Below, piece by piece: positions 27,447-37,324 of a stretch of 64,000 nucleotides of DNA. The stretch covers positions 496,001 to 560,000 of the forward strand of contig NZ_AP014836.1 in the NCBI RefSeq assembly GCF_002356115.1, written 5' to 3'. Each line of letters starts with the position of its first letter. Positions within the stretch are counted from its first letter, which is position 1. The notes under the pieces are model-generated. The model was given only the letters and a program-made list of their open reading frames with translations, had not been told where the DNA came from and did no database searches. The translations under genes were made by a program, and so were the position numbers. The stretch comes from Candidatus Nitrosoglobus terrae (GTDB lineage Bacteria > Pseudomonadota > Gammaproteobacteria > Nitrosococcales > Nitrosococcaceae).

Positions 27447-30400
27447 ATGATCAAAAAGAATAACTGGGGTATTGGGTTATTGTTAGGGGTTTTATTGGCA
27501 TTAAGTATCTCGACTCCGTCTAGAGGGGCAGGGTCAGCGATCGTTATAGACAATGTAATGAGTCAATTTTCAGGGAGTCAAACGAATGTTCCAGTAACTT
27601 TTGGCCAGATCTTCAAAGCCGGTGATGTGCCCAAAGGTACTACTGTAGCGGCAATGATTAACAATCAAGCGGTTCCATTACAAGTAGATGTAAAAGCGAG
27701 CTATCCGGATGGAAGTCTCAGGCATGCCGTATTGACTGCTCAAATTCCATCTCTAGCGGGTAATAGTCAACAATCTTTACAGCTGTCGACGACAGCCTCA
27801 TCATCAGGGGCGCCGCTCCCCACGCCACCTCAGAGTACGCCACCACTAACGGGCAATGATCAAGAATCCTTGCAGCAGCTGACAGCAGATCTATCAGCCC
27901 TTGGTACACCCCCCGCTACAATAGCGAAAATCACTGCATTACTAGCGAATAATCCTCAAGAAGTTTCAGTGCTGTTGGCGCAAAATTTATCAGCCCCTGG
28001 GATGTCACCTACCACGATATCACAACTGGTTGCATCCCTATCAAGTAATACCCAAGGAGCTTCACAATCCTCGACGGCAACTTCGCCAGCACCCTCGACG
28101 ACAGCTTCATCCGCGGGGGCTACGTCCATCACCTTATCACAACTGTTGGCGACCTCTTACGATGCCATTGCGTCAGTGACGCTCAACGGCGCTGTCTATA
28201 CAGTGGCTGCCCGTACATTACTAGAAGCAGCAGAATCTGCGGGTCAGTGTGCAGCATGGGGAACCTCCTGCAATATCTGGCTTGAGGGGTCGCTGGTGAG
28301 CGAATGGGTAGTCAACGGATCAGTGCAATCATCAGATGGGACGAGTAACCCAAATCTTAGAGTATATTTTGCGATACGGGCCTATGGCGGAGCCAATCCA
28401 GGTGAAATTGCCTATGTCAGTACTGATATTATCTTTGAGAATACTTGGGCCTATACCCTCCCGGCTTTGCTAGAATACAGCGCTACTGTGACTTCGGGCA
28501 GCGCCAGCTTTAGCAGCGAAACCCTTAGTCAATACCCTTATACCCGTTGGCATAAGGTTTTATGGTGGAATGAGCAGCAACCACAGGTCTACGTGCAGCA
28601 GAACACCCAGTATATTCAAGAGACGGGGGCTATCTCGCGCTATATGGCGCTAAGCCCAGCTGAGAGTTATCTGGCAAATCTACCCCAATCATGCCCACCA
28701 CTGCAGATCTGCGATCAGGAGAAGGCGATGGGTGAAGAGGGCGCGCAAGACGGTATTGGGCCTTTACCCCTTTGGACTACGGTGTACATCGAAAACCCTG
28801 ATATACGGGCCTATAACAATATGCTCGCTAATACCGATGGTATTGGGCCCTATAGCGTCCATTATCGCGATCAAGCCACGGGCTGGCCTGTGAGTATCCA
28901 GCGACATCCCTATATTACGATTACCAACTGGGGTTATGCTAATCACGCTGGGTATAACGGAAGTAGCGCTATAGATAAGAGCTATCTTGCCGATCTACTA
29001 CCGCCAAATTGTACTAATTGCAATAACCCAGATAGTTATGATACGGCCCATCAGCCATCAGTAGCGTACGTGCCGTATATGGTGACTGGATCCTACTATT
29101 ACATGTCCGAGCTGGCCCTTGATGCGTCGTATAATGAAATTTGGTCTGATCCGCCGGCGAGAAAGTACGCGACAGGATTGATAGGTAATTATGCTCAACC
29201 TCAGCCCCGAGGGATTGCGTGGACTATTCGCAATGTGGCCGATGCGGCCTATCTTTTACCCGATAACTACCCCCTGAAAGCAGAGTTTAATGAAGATATC
29301 AATAATAATCTTACCTTCTTCAATACCACCTACAGCAATAATCCAAGTGCCAATATCTTCGGTGTTCCGCAACCCTTTCGTGACGATGGCAGTCAACCGT
29401 GGCAGATGTCGCCATTTATGCATGCCTTTCTTGTCTGGTCATTTCAGCATCTAGCAGATCTTGGGTTTTCAGAAGCAGCGGCTTTCGTCAAGTGGTTAGG
29501 TCAGTATGAGATCCATGTCATGACCGCTTGGCAGCAAGAGCCCACGGGATTTTGTTGGACCTTAGCGGAGACCTATAATTTACCTGTCCAAACCCCGAGC
29601 GGTGATTGGTTAACCTACGATGAAGCCTACGCGCAAAAGTGGCCTACCCTTAAAGGTCTGACGTGTAACTCGCCGCAAATGGCGCAAGCACTGACCGCTG
29701 TAGGACTTCCAGATAAAGGCTATGGCCCGTATCAAGTCGGGCAGATGTTTGATCACGCCTACGCTAATGATGGTTTTCCCGCTAACTTACAAATTGCACT
29801 GGCGGCCTTAGTCGATGCGGGGGTGGCGAATGCTCAGAGTGCATGGAATATTTTTCAGTCCCGTAGTGTGCAGCCCTCTGGTGAGGATACCTATAATGAT
29901 TATCCAAACTTTGCGCTGCTGCCGCGTTCAGCTACGAACGAACCGATTGTCAATATCTTTGCGAAGCCAAACCCCATGGTTTCGGGTAAAGCGTCGATTA
30001 TTTACTGGGATGCGAGCGCGGCAACGAGTTGCTCAGCGCCTTGGATGTCAAATACTGAGACGGATGGGTCATTACAGGTGGTCACATCAGGGGGAAATAA
30101 AACTTACTCAGTTGGCTGTACCGGTTCTAACGGTAGTAGTGAAGCGTCATTTACCCTGTATGCAGTTGGAAATGAGCCTCCCTCTTCAAGCGCTTTATCC
30201 TCATCGTCGGGAAGTGGTAGTAAGGGTAACGAAGGGGGTAGTTCCTCTTCCTCAAGCGGCAGTGGCAGTGGAGATCCGCCATCGGTACCCCCAAATAATG
30301 GCGATCCATCCTCATCAAATGATCCTCCACCCCTTGGCGTATTACCACCACCCAGTGGTGCGCTCGGCTCAATTGCTGCCGATTGTGCCAACCTTCAAAC

Positions 30401-31547
30401 TTGTACATTAACAGTAGAAACCAAGGGGCCATTTCCCGATCTGGATGCCGATGGTATGGGTTGGAGTAGCGGCGAATACGCACAGTTAAGCGATGGGCGT
30501 AGCTGTATCTTATTTTTGCTAGGCCATACGACTGATGGCAATCAAAACAACTCCGTACGCTGTTTTAACGCTGCAACCGATCAGTTTTCCTACCTATTGC
30601 CTAACACTGAGAATGATCAGTTTGCCATTAGCGGCAATGGTATCGCGGTACGAGATAACATGACGATGCTTAATGTGCCTAATGTAGGTTTGCTGGTTTT
30701 TGGAGGCGCTTATGGCAACATCATGCCGTCGGGCACTCCTTGGGATGGTTTTCTCGATTATAATCTTGGTCAGTGGACCTTTATTAATAATATTTATAAG
30801 TTATTTATCCCGCCGAGTAACTTCTTTACGTTAGATGGCAGTGTAGAGGTTGCTAGCTGGAGCTCAATGAATCCCGCCACGGCTTGGAGTCAGGCACGGA
30901 ACGTTGGATTTGTTTATGGCGGTGATAATCATGCTGGCGATCCAAGCAATGCGCTGACTTTGGTGCAGCCAAATTCAAACGGAGACGGTCTATTTAGCCT
31001 TGAGTCGATAACACCTCCGCCGTTGGGAACCATGCCTTGTACGTTCGTTCGCAACAATGCGGTGGCAGTGGGTAATTGGGCCTATGTAGTGGGGGGTCGC
31101 TGTGACCATGCTACGGGCGGCGTCTATGATGAGAATGCCTTTAGGCGGTTTAATTTGCAAAACCAGACTTGGCAGACGCTGGCCCCTTTACCCCATCCAC
31201 GGCGGATGCCCGTAGTCACCTATGACTCCCATTCAGGTTATATCGTAGTGTATGGCGGGAATGGTCTAGATCAACCGACCCCTAACGATCAAAATCAACC
31301 AGGGTATTGGCCGGCGCATAATTCAGTGTATCTCTGGAATGTGGCTACTCAAGGGCCGTGGCTTGATATCACCGAGCAAGCCAATATGCCCTATATTCGT
31401 AACGGGGCGGGGGCTTATGATCCAACAACGGGGTGGCATTGTTATCGCCCAGGTAATGTATACGATGCCAATGGAAATGTCATTAGCCCTACCTCAGCGA
31501 CTCGGTCAGTCTCCTGTATGCAGCTGGAGTTTACGTCAAGTAAGTGA
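27447..31547 (+). CDS. Giant secreted multidomain protein, copy 1
   Basis: This 1366-residue protein has a signal peptide (residues 1-30, core GIGLLLGVLLALSIS). An N-terminal beta domain resembles the RIFT-barrel N-domain of PcRGLX/YetA-like proteins (residues about 31-115). Next comes a Ser/Thr/Pro-rich insert of 103 residues absent from copy 2, then a large domain of about 600 residues rich in Trp and Tyr. An Ig-like module (VNIFAKPNPMVSGKASIIYWD) lies near 840-905, and a Ser/Gly/Pro linker near 911-970. The C-terminal beta-propeller resembles kelch/galactose-oxidase repeats (VVTYDSHSGYIVVYGGNG). It may bind or cleave polysaccharide outside the cell. Start ATG 27447 has GGAG 9 bases upstream. 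Catalytic residues were not identified. Confidence 0.75.
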   Translation: MIKKNNWGIGLLLGVLLALSISTPSRGAGSAIVIDNVMSQFSGSQTNVPVTFGQIFKAGDVPKGTTVAAMINNQAVPLQVDVKASYPDGSLRHAVLTAQIPSLAGNSQQSLQLSTTASSSGAPLPTPPQSTPPLTGNDQESLQQLTADLSALGTPPATIAKITALLANNPQEVSVLLAQNLSAPGMSPTTISQLVASLSSNTQGASQSSTATSPAPSTTASSAGATSITLSQLLATSYDAIASVTLNGAVYTVAARTLLEAAESAGQCAAWGTSCNIWLEGSLVSEWVVNGSVQSSDGTSNPNLRVYFAIRAYGGANPGEIAYVSTDIIFENTWAYTLPALLEYSATVTSGSASFSSETLSQYPYTRWHKVLWWNEQQPQVYVQQNTQYIQETGAISRYMALSPAESYLANLPQSCPPLQICDQEKAMGEEGAQDGIGPLPLWTTVYIENPDIRAYNNMLANTDGIGPYSVHYRDQATGWPVSIQRHPYITITNWGYANHAGYNGSSAIDKSYLADLLPPNCTNCNNPDSYDTAHQPSVAYVPYMVTGSYYYMSELALDASYNEIWSDPPARKYATGLIGNYAQPQPRGIAWTIRNVADAAYLLPDNYPLKAEFNEDINNNLTFFNTTYSNNPSANIFGVPQPFRDDGSQPWQMSPFMHAFLVWSFQHLADLGFSEAAAFVKWLGQYEIHVMTAWQQEPTGFCWTLAETYNLPVQTPSGDWLTYDEAYAQKWPTLKGLTCNSPQMAQALTAVGLPDKGYGPYQVGQMFDHAYANDGFPANLQIALAALVDAGVANAQSAWNIFQSRSVQPSGEDTYNDYPNFALLPRSATNEPIVNIFAKPNPMVSGKASIIYWDASAATSCSAPWMSNTETDGSLQVVTSGGNKTYSVGCTGSNGSSEASFTLYAVGNEPPSSSALSSSSGSGSKGNEGGSSSSSSGSGSGDPPSVPPNNGDPSSSNDPPPLGVLPPPSGALGSIAADCANLQTCTLTVETKGPFPDLDADGMGWSSGEYAQLSDGRSCILFLLGHTTDGNQNNSVRCFNAATDQFSYLLPNTENDQFAISGNGIAVRDNMTMLNVPNVGLLVFGGAYGNIMPSGTPWDGFLDYNLGQWTFINNIYKLFIPPSNFFTLDGSVEVASWSSMNPATAWSQARNVGFVYGGDNHAGDPSNALTLVQPNSNGDGLFSLESITPPPLGTMPCTFVRNNAVAVGNWAYVVGGRCDHATGGVYDENAFRRFNLQNQTWQTLAPLPHPRRMPVVTYDSHSGYIVVYGGNGLDQPTPNDQNQPGYWPAHNSVYLWNVATQGPWLDITEQANMPYIRNGAGAYDPTTGWHCYRPGNVYDANGNVISPTSATRSVSCMQLEFTSSK
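27785..28111 (+). repeat. Direct repeats bounding a 309-bp in-frame indel
   Basis: TCGACGACAGCCTCATC at 27786-27802 and TCGACGACAGCTTCATC at 28095-28111 are 309 bases apart. Copy 2 has a single such site, so recombination between the repeats explains the 103-residue difference while keeping the frame. Confidence 0.8.
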
Positions 31548-31571
31548 TGAGATGGCTGTAATATTTTGTAG

Positions 31572-31601
31572 AGGAGAGTAGAAGGGAAGAATTGCTCTCC
31601 T
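31572..31601 (+). terminator. Hairpin after copy 1
   Basis: AGGAGAG at 31572-31578 pairs with CTCTCCT at 31595-31601, followed by TT. Copy 2 has a different hairpin at the equivalent place. Confidence 0.5.
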
Positions 31602-31607
31602 TTACAT

Positions 31608-31675
31608 TACATTGAGCAAAAAATTATAGAATAGCGCAAGAATCCACGTGATGATTTTCTGTCTGCTTTTTTATT
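31608..31675 (+). pseudogene. Fossil fragment of a cytochrome P450 gene
   Basis: This fragment of about 22 codons reads YIEQKIIE, TAG, RKNPRDDFLSAFL. The intact P450 genes downstream have YIEQKIIERRKNPRDDFLS (37952 onward) and the matching segment near 36645. DNA identity is high over the whole fragment. It begins straight after the copy 1 terminator and ends where the leader of copy 2 begins. It marks a deleted P450 gene that once followed copy 1. Confidence 0.8.
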
Positions 31676-32071
31676 GCCTATGAAAAAATATTCTTGAATA
31701 TAGCTTTAAGAATAACTTGTATTTTATTAGCCCTTCCAAGTTTTAATTAATAAATACCTAATAAACCATGGGGCATGATCGTAATGCCTCAACCGTCCTT
31801 AGTAATCTTTATTTTAGCTGTGATGTACCGCATTTTGTGCGCTACGTCATAATTTTGTTATCAAAATATTTTCAGCAAACTAGAGTTAAGCGATAGTTGT
31901 TGCTGTTTTTTTAGCTGCAGCTACGTAGTTATATTTATGAATTTAAAATCTTATCTTTATACTGGGACAAATACTTTTATTAACATAAATTTAAAAAATA
32001 TCTTTAATCTTAATAATTTATATTCAAAAAATGTCTTTGCTAAAAGCTAGATTAGATCATTAGATGAGGCT
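31676..32071 (+). other. Leader region of the second giant secreted protein
   Basis: No gene seen. It is similar in outline to 26950-27446 but clearly diverged, in contrast to the nearly identical coding regions that follow. A promoter is expected here. The last 150 bases are very AT-rich. Confidence 0.45.
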
Positions 32072-35000
32072 ATGAATGAGATGATCAAAAAGAATAACTG
32101 GGGTATTGGGTTATTGTTAGGGGTTTTATTGGCATTAAGTATCTCGACTCCGTCTAGAGGGGCAGGGTCAGCGATCGTTATAGATAATGTAATGAGTCAA
32201 TTTTCAGGGAGTCAAACGAATGTTCCAGTAACTTTTGGTCAGATCTTCAAAGTCGGTGATGTGCCCAAAGGTACTACTGTAGCGGCAATGATTAACAATC
32301 AAGCGATTCCATTACAAGTAGATGTAAAAGCGAGCTATCCGGATGGAAGTCTCAGGCATGCCGTATTGACTGCTCAAATTCCATCTCTAGCGGGTAATAG
32401 TCAACAATCTTTACAGCTGTCGACGACAGCTTCATCCGCGGGGGCTACGTCCATCACCTTATCACAACTGTTGGCGACCTCTTACGATGCCATTGCGTCA
32501 GTGACGCTCAACGGCGCTGTCTATACAGTGGCTGCCCGTACATTACTAGAAGCAGCAGAATCTGCGGGTCAGTGTGCAGCATGGGGAACCTCCTGCAATA
32601 TCTGGCTTGAGGGGTCGCTGGTGAGCGAATGGGTAGTCAACGGATCAGTGCAATCATCAGATGGGACGAGTAACCCAAATCTTAGAGTATATTTTGCGAT
32701 ACGGGCCTATGGCGGAGCCAATCCAGGTGAAATTGCCTATGTCAGTACTGATATTATCTTTGAGAATACTTGGGCCTATACCCTCCCGGCTTTGCTAGAA
32801 TACAGCGCTACTGTGACTTCGGGCAGCGCCAGCTTTAGCAGCGAAACCCTTAGTCAATACCCTTATACCCGTTGGCATAAGGTTTTATGGTGGAATGAGC
32901 AGCAACCACAGGTCTACGTGCAGCAGAACACCCAGTATATTCAAGAGACGGGGGCTATCTCGCGCTATATGGCGCTAAGCCCAGCTGAGAGTTATCTGGC
33001 AAATCTACCCCAATCATGCCCACCACTGCAGATCTGCGATCAGGAGAAGGCGATGGGTGAAGAGGGCGCGCAAGACGGTATTGGGCCTTTACCCCTTTGG
33101 ACTACGGTGTACATCGAAAACCCTGATATACGGGCCTATAACAATATGCTCGCTAATACCGATGGTATTGGGCCCTATAGCGTCCATTATCGCGATCAAG
33201 CCACGGGCTGGCCTGTGAGTATCCAGCGACATCCCTATATTACGATTACCAACTGGGGTTATGCTAATCACGCTGGGTATAACGGAAGTAGCGCTATAGA
33301 TAAGAGCTATCTTGCCGATCTACTACCGCCAAATTGTACTAATTGCAATAACCCAGATAGTTATGATACGGCCCATCAGCCATCAGTAGCGTACGTGCCG
33401 TATATGGTGACTGGATCCTACTATTACATGTCCGAGCTGGCCCTTGATGCGTCGTATAATGAAATTTGGTCTGATCCGCCGGCGAGAAAGTACGCGACAG
33501 GATTGATAGGTAATTATGCTCAACCTCAGCCCCGAGGGATTGCGTGGACTATTCGCAATGTGGCCGATGCGGCCTATCTTTTACCCGATAACTACCCCCT
33601 GAAAGCAGAGTTTAATGAAGATATCAATAATAATCTTACCTTCTTCAATACCACCTACAGCAATAATCCAAGTGCCAATATCTTCGGTGTTCCGCAACCC
33701 TTTCGTGACGATGGCAGTCAACCGTGGCAGATGTCGCCATTTATGCATGCCTTTCTTGTCTGGTCATTTCAGCATCTAGCAGATCTTGGGTTTTCAGAAG
33801 CAGCGGCTTTCGTCAAGTGGTTAGGTCAGTATGAGATCCATGTCATGACCGCTTGGCAGCAAGAGCCCACGGGATTTTGTTGGACCTTAGCGGAGACCTA
33901 TAATTTACCTGTCCAAACCCCGAGCGGTGATTGGTTAACCTACGATGAAGCCTACGCGCAAAAGTGGCCTACCCTTAAAGGTCTGACGTGTAACTCGCCG
34001 CAAATGGCGCAAGCACTGACCGCTGTAGGACTTCCAGATAAAGGCTATGGCCCGTATCAAGTCGGGCAGATGTTTGATCACGCCTACGCTAATGATGGTT
34101 TTCCCGCTAACTTACAAATTGCACTGGCGGCCTTAGTCGATGCGGGGGTGGCGAATGCTCAGAGTGCATGGAATATTTTTCAGTCCCGTAGTGTGCAGCC
34201 CTCTGGTGAGGATACCTATAATGATTATCCAAACTTTGCGCTGCTGCCGCGTTCAGCTACGAACGAACCGATTGTCAATATCTTTGCGAAGCCAAACCCC
34301 ATGGTTTCGGGTAAAGCGTCGATTATTTACTGGGATGCGAGCGCGGCAACGAGTTGCTCAGCGCCTTGGATGTCAAATACTGAGACGGATGGGTCATTAC
34401 AGGTGGTCACATCAGGGGGAAATAAAACTTACTCAGTTGGCTGTACCGGTTCTAACGGTAGTAGTGAAGCGTCATTTACCCTGTATGCAGTTGGAAATGA
34501 GCCTCCCTCTTCAAGCGCTTTATCCTCATCGTCGGGAAGTGGTAGTAAGGGTAACGAAGGGGGTAGTTCCTCTTCCTCAAGCGGCAGTGGCAGTGGAGAT
34601 CCGCCATCGGTACCCCCAAATAATGGCGATCCATCCTCATCAAATGATCCTCCACCCCTTGGCGTATTACCACCACCCAGTGGTGCGCTCGGCTCAATTG
34701 CTGCCGATTGTGCCAACCTTCAAACTTGTACATTAACAGTAGAAACCAAGGGGCCATTTCCCGATCTGGATGCCGATGGTATGGGTTGGAGTAGCGGCGA
34801 ATACGCACAGTTAAGCGATGGGCGTAGCTGTATCTTATTTTTGCTAGGCCATACGACTGATGGCAATCAAAACAACTCCGTACGCTGTTTTAACGCTGCA
34901 ACCGATCAGTTTTCCTACCTATTGCCTAACACTGAGAATGATCAGTTTGCCATTAGCGGCAATGGTATCGCGGTACGAGATAACATGACGATGCTTAATG

Positions 35001-35872
35001 TGCCTAATGTAGGTTTGCTGGTTTTTGGAGGCGCTTATGGCAACATCATGCCGTCGGGCACTCCTTGGGATGGTTTTCTCGATTATAATCTTGGTCAGTG
35101 GACCTTTATTAATAATATTTATAAGTTATTTATCCCGCCGAGTAACTTCTTTACGTTAGATGGCAGTGTAGAGGTTGCTAGCTGGAGCTCAATGAATCCC
35201 GCCACGGCTTGGAGTCAGGCACGGAACGTTGGATTTGTTTATGGCGGTGATAATCATGCTGGCGATCCAAGCAATGCGCTGACTTTGGTGCAGCCAAATT
35301 CAAACGGAGACGGTCTATTTAGCCTTGAGTCGATAACACCTCCGCCGTTGGGAACCATGCCTTGTACGCTCGTTCGCAACAATGCGGTGGCAGTGGGTAA
35401 TTGGGCCTATGTAGTGGGGGGTCGCTGTGACCATGCTACGGGCGGCGTCTATGATGAGAATGCCTTTAGGCGGTTTAATTTGCAAAACCAGACTTGGCAG
35501 ACGCTGGCCCCTTTACCCCATCCACGGCGGATGCCCGTAGTCACCTATGACTCCCATTCAGGTTATATCGTAGTGTATGGCGGGAATGGTCTAGATCAAC
35601 CGACCCCTAACGATCAAAATCAACCAGGGTATTGGCCGGCGCATAATTCAGTGTATCTCTGGAATGTGGCTACTCAAGGGCCGTGGCTTGATATCACCGA
35701 GCAAGCCAATATGCCCTATATTCGTAACGGGGCGGGGGCTTATGATCCAACAACGGGGTGGCATTGTTATCGCCCAGGTAATGTATACGATGCTAATGGA
35801 AATGTCATTAGCTTTACCTCAGCGACTCGGTCAGTCTCCTGTATGCAGCTGGAGTTTACGTCAAGTAAGTAA
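32072..35872 (+). CDS. Giant secreted multidomain protein, copy 2
   Basis: This 1266-residue protein is almost identical to copy 1 apart from the missing 103-residue Ser/Thr/Pro-rich insert. I found only four substitutions in the shared part: FKVGD for FKAGD, AIPLQ for AVPLQ, CTLVRN for CTFVRN, and ISFTSA for ISPTSA. The domain order is the same: signal peptide, RIFT-like N-domain, large central domain, Ig-like module, Ser/Gly/Pro linker (about 810-870) and beta-propeller. ATG 32072 or ATG 32081 could be the start; the second aligns with copy 1. It ends 126 bases before the first P450 frame. Near-identity next to diverged leaders points to gene conversion or strong constraint. Confidence 0.75.
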   Translation: MNEMIKKNNWGIGLLLGVLLALSISTPSRGAGSAIVIDNVMSQFSGSQTNVPVTFGQIFKVGDVPKGTTVAAMINNQAIPLQVDVKASYPDGSLRHAVLTAQIPSLAGNSQQSLQLSTTASSAGATSITLSQLLATSYDAIASVTLNGAVYTVAARTLLEAAESAGQCAAWGTSCNIWLEGSLVSEWVVNGSVQSSDGTSNPNLRVYFAIRAYGGANPGEIAYVSTDIIFENTWAYTLPALLEYSATVTSGSASFSSETLSQYPYTRWHKVLWWNEQQPQVYVQQNTQYIQETGAISRYMALSPAESYLANLPQSCPPLQICDQEKAMGEEGAQDGIGPLPLWTTVYIENPDIRAYNNMLANTDGIGPYSVHYRDQATGWPVSIQRHPYITITNWGYANHAGYNGSSAIDKSYLADLLPPNCTNCNNPDSYDTAHQPSVAYVPYMVTGSYYYMSELALDASYNEIWSDPPARKYATGLIGNYAQPQPRGIAWTIRNVADAAYLLPDNYPLKAEFNEDINNNLTFFNTTYSNNPSANIFGVPQPFRDDGSQPWQMSPFMHAFLVWSFQHLADLGFSEAAAFVKWLGQYEIHVMTAWQQEPTGFCWTLAETYNLPVQTPSGDWLTYDEAYAQKWPTLKGLTCNSPQMAQALTAVGLPDKGYGPYQVGQMFDHAYANDGFPANLQIALAALVDAGVANAQSAWNIFQSRSVQPSGEDTYNDYPNFALLPRSATNEPIVNIFAKPNPMVSGKASIIYWDASAATSCSAPWMSNTETDGSLQVVTSGGNKTYSVGCTGSNGSSEASFTLYAVGNEPPSSSALSSSSGSGSKGNEGGSSSSSSGSGSGDPPSVPPNNGDPSSSNDPPPLGVLPPPSGALGSIAADCANLQTCTLTVETKGPFPDLDADGMGWSSGEYAQLSDGRSCILFLLGHTTDGNQNNSVRCFNAATDQFSYLLPNTENDQFAISGNGIAVRDNMTMLNVPNVGLLVFGGAYGNIMPSGTPWDGFLDYNLGQWTFINNIYKLFIPPSNFFTLDGSVEVASWSSMNPATAWSQARNVGFVYGGDNHAGDPSNALTLVQPNSNGDGLFSLESITPPPLGTMPCTLVRNNAVAVGNWAYVVGGRCDHATGGVYDENAFRRFNLQNQTWQTLAPLPHPRRMPVVTYDSHSGYIVVYGGNGLDQPTPNDQNQPGYWPAHNSVYLWNVATQGPWLDITEQANMPYIRNGAGAYDPTTGWHCYRPGNVYDANGNVISFTSATRSVSCMQLEFTSSK

Positions 35873-35894
35873 TGAGATGGCTGTAATATTTCGT

Positions 35895-35921
35895 AGAGAG
35901 GCGAGGGCTACCAGCCTCTCT
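35895..35921 (+). terminator. Hairpin after copy 2
   Basis: AGAGAGGC at 35895-35902 pairs with GCCTCTCT at 35914-35921. The position corresponds to the hairpin after copy 1, but the sequence differs. Confidence 0.5.
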
Positions 35922-36003
35922 TGCGAATTATGCCTGCTTAGCTAAACTAAAGAGTACGTGATTAGTAGATCGGAGAAATAAAGAATATGATAGGCGTTTG
36001 AGG

Positions 36004-37284
36004 ATGGATTTTGAGGATAGCTCCAAATTTTCCATACAATTACTATCAACACTACCGAGTACTTCAGCCATGGATATCCCAACCCTAAGTGTAAAAGACA
36101 TGGAAGAGATGAAGACAGATCCTCATAGTGTGTATCGGAAATACCGAAATATGTACCCCGTTGTTTTTAATGAGAAAGGAAGCTATGCTGTGCTGCGTCA
36201 CGCTGATGTCCAATGTTTGAGCAAAGATCCAAGATTGTGCGCTATTGAGACCATTTACCCAGAGATGTTCGGGGTCACTTCCGGGGCTTTATTCAGCTTT
36301 TTTGAACAAGGTATGCTGACTACTAATGGCGAATCCCATCGCCGCCGCCGATCTCCTTTTACAAAATTATCTTTACGCCAGACGGTGGAGGATATGCGCC
36401 CAGTTGTGCGTCAGACTGCCAATGATCTCATTGATTCTTGGTATGAAAACGGGCAGGTGGAATTTATTGAAGGATTTTCGGCTCAGCTCCCATCATGCAT
36501 CATCGGCGATTTTCTTGGTTTACCCAGAGCGGATACTTCCTATTTTTCTAAGCTGACCCATGAGATGGGGAAATTTCTTAATATTGGTGTCAGCTCGGAT
36601 GAGGTTTCCAATGCCAAGTCGGCAGCCTCAGATTTAAAGGACTATATTGAGCAGAAAATTATAGAGCGGCGTAAGAATCCGCGCGATGATTATCTTTCTG
36701 TTTTTTTGAAAGCTAACGATGAATCAAGCCAGCTCTCCCAGCTTGAATTCGTATTTCAGATAATGGTGCTTATTATTGGGGGTACGGATACAACTCGCAC
36801 TACTATTGCTATAACAATTGCCTTATTACTACAGTATCCAGAGCAATGGAAGGCAGTCTGTCAAGATCCAAGATTAATTCCTAACGCAGTAGCAGAATCA
36901 ATGCGCTATGAGCCAGTTGTTTCTGCTATTGCTCGCAAGACCTTAGAGGTTATCAATATTGATGGTGCGATTATCCCGGCTAATGCGCTGGTGAGTCTTT
37001 CAACTATGTCAGCGATGCGAGATAAACAGGTATATGATCGTCCAGATATTTTTGATATTTACCGAGAAAAGCGGGATCGGGTGCATCCGATTTTTGGAGC
37101 AGGTGTTCACCGATGTCTTGGAGAGGCTCTTGCACGTATCGAGCTAGAAGAGGCGTTGGCAGTATTTTCGGTACGGATACCCCATGTTCAGCTAAATTAT
37201 CAGCCAATGATTAGTGGTAATACAGGGGCTCTTCGTCGAATTGATAGCATGGAACTTTCTTGGTCTAACCAGAATAGCCTTTAG
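36004..37284 (+). CDS. Cytochrome P450, paralogue 1
   Basis: This soluble bacterial class P450 of 426 residues has the I-helix oxygen-binding motif IGGTDTTRTTIA (about residue 258) and the K-helix ESMR (about 297). The haem-binding loop is FGAGVHRCLG, with the axial Cys near residue 371. I chose ATG 36004 over TTG 35998, as it aligns with the start of paralogue 2. P450s hydroxylate or otherwise oxidise small molecules using electrons from ferredoxin; no ferredoxin or reductase gene is adjacent. The substrate is unknown. The fossil copy at 31608-31675 shows that a P450 once followed each giant secreted protein. Confidence 0.93.
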   Translation: MDFEDSSKFSIQLLSTLPSTSAMDIPTLSVKDMEEMKTDPHSVYRKYRNMYPVVFNEKGSYAVLRHADVQCLSKDPRLCAIETIYPEMFGVTSGALFSFFEQGMLTTNGESHRRRRSPFTKLSLRQTVEDMRPVVRQTANDLIDSWYENGQVEFIEGFSAQLPSCIIGDFLGLPRADTSYFSKLTHEMGKFLNIGVSSDEVSNAKSAASDLKDYIEQKIIERRKNPRDDYLSVFLKANDESSQLSQLEFVFQIMVLIIGGTDTTRTTIAITIALLLQYPEQWKAVCQDPRLIPNAVAESMRYEPVVSAIARKTLEVINIDGAIIPANALVSLSTMSAMRDKQVYDRPDIFDIYREKRDRVHPIFGAGVHRCLGEALARIELEEALAVFSVRIPHVQLNYQPMISGNTGALRRIDSMELSWSNQNSL

Positions 37285-37324
37285 AGATCGCTGCTTATAA
37301 TATATGTATGATAGGAGTTTAAGA

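Noticed and set aside
30104-30411. Long antisense and alternative-frame ORFs in the Ser/Gly/Pro linker of the giant proteins (also at 34429-34736)
   Set aside because: They result from the repetitive linker codons on the opposite strand or another frame, and they are duplicated only because the gene is.
17957-31634. Reassignment of TAG as a sense codon
   Set aside because: Well-conserved genes in the window (3-methyladenine glycosylase, uvrA, P450 paralogue 1) end with TAG at the expected place, so TAG is a working stop codon.
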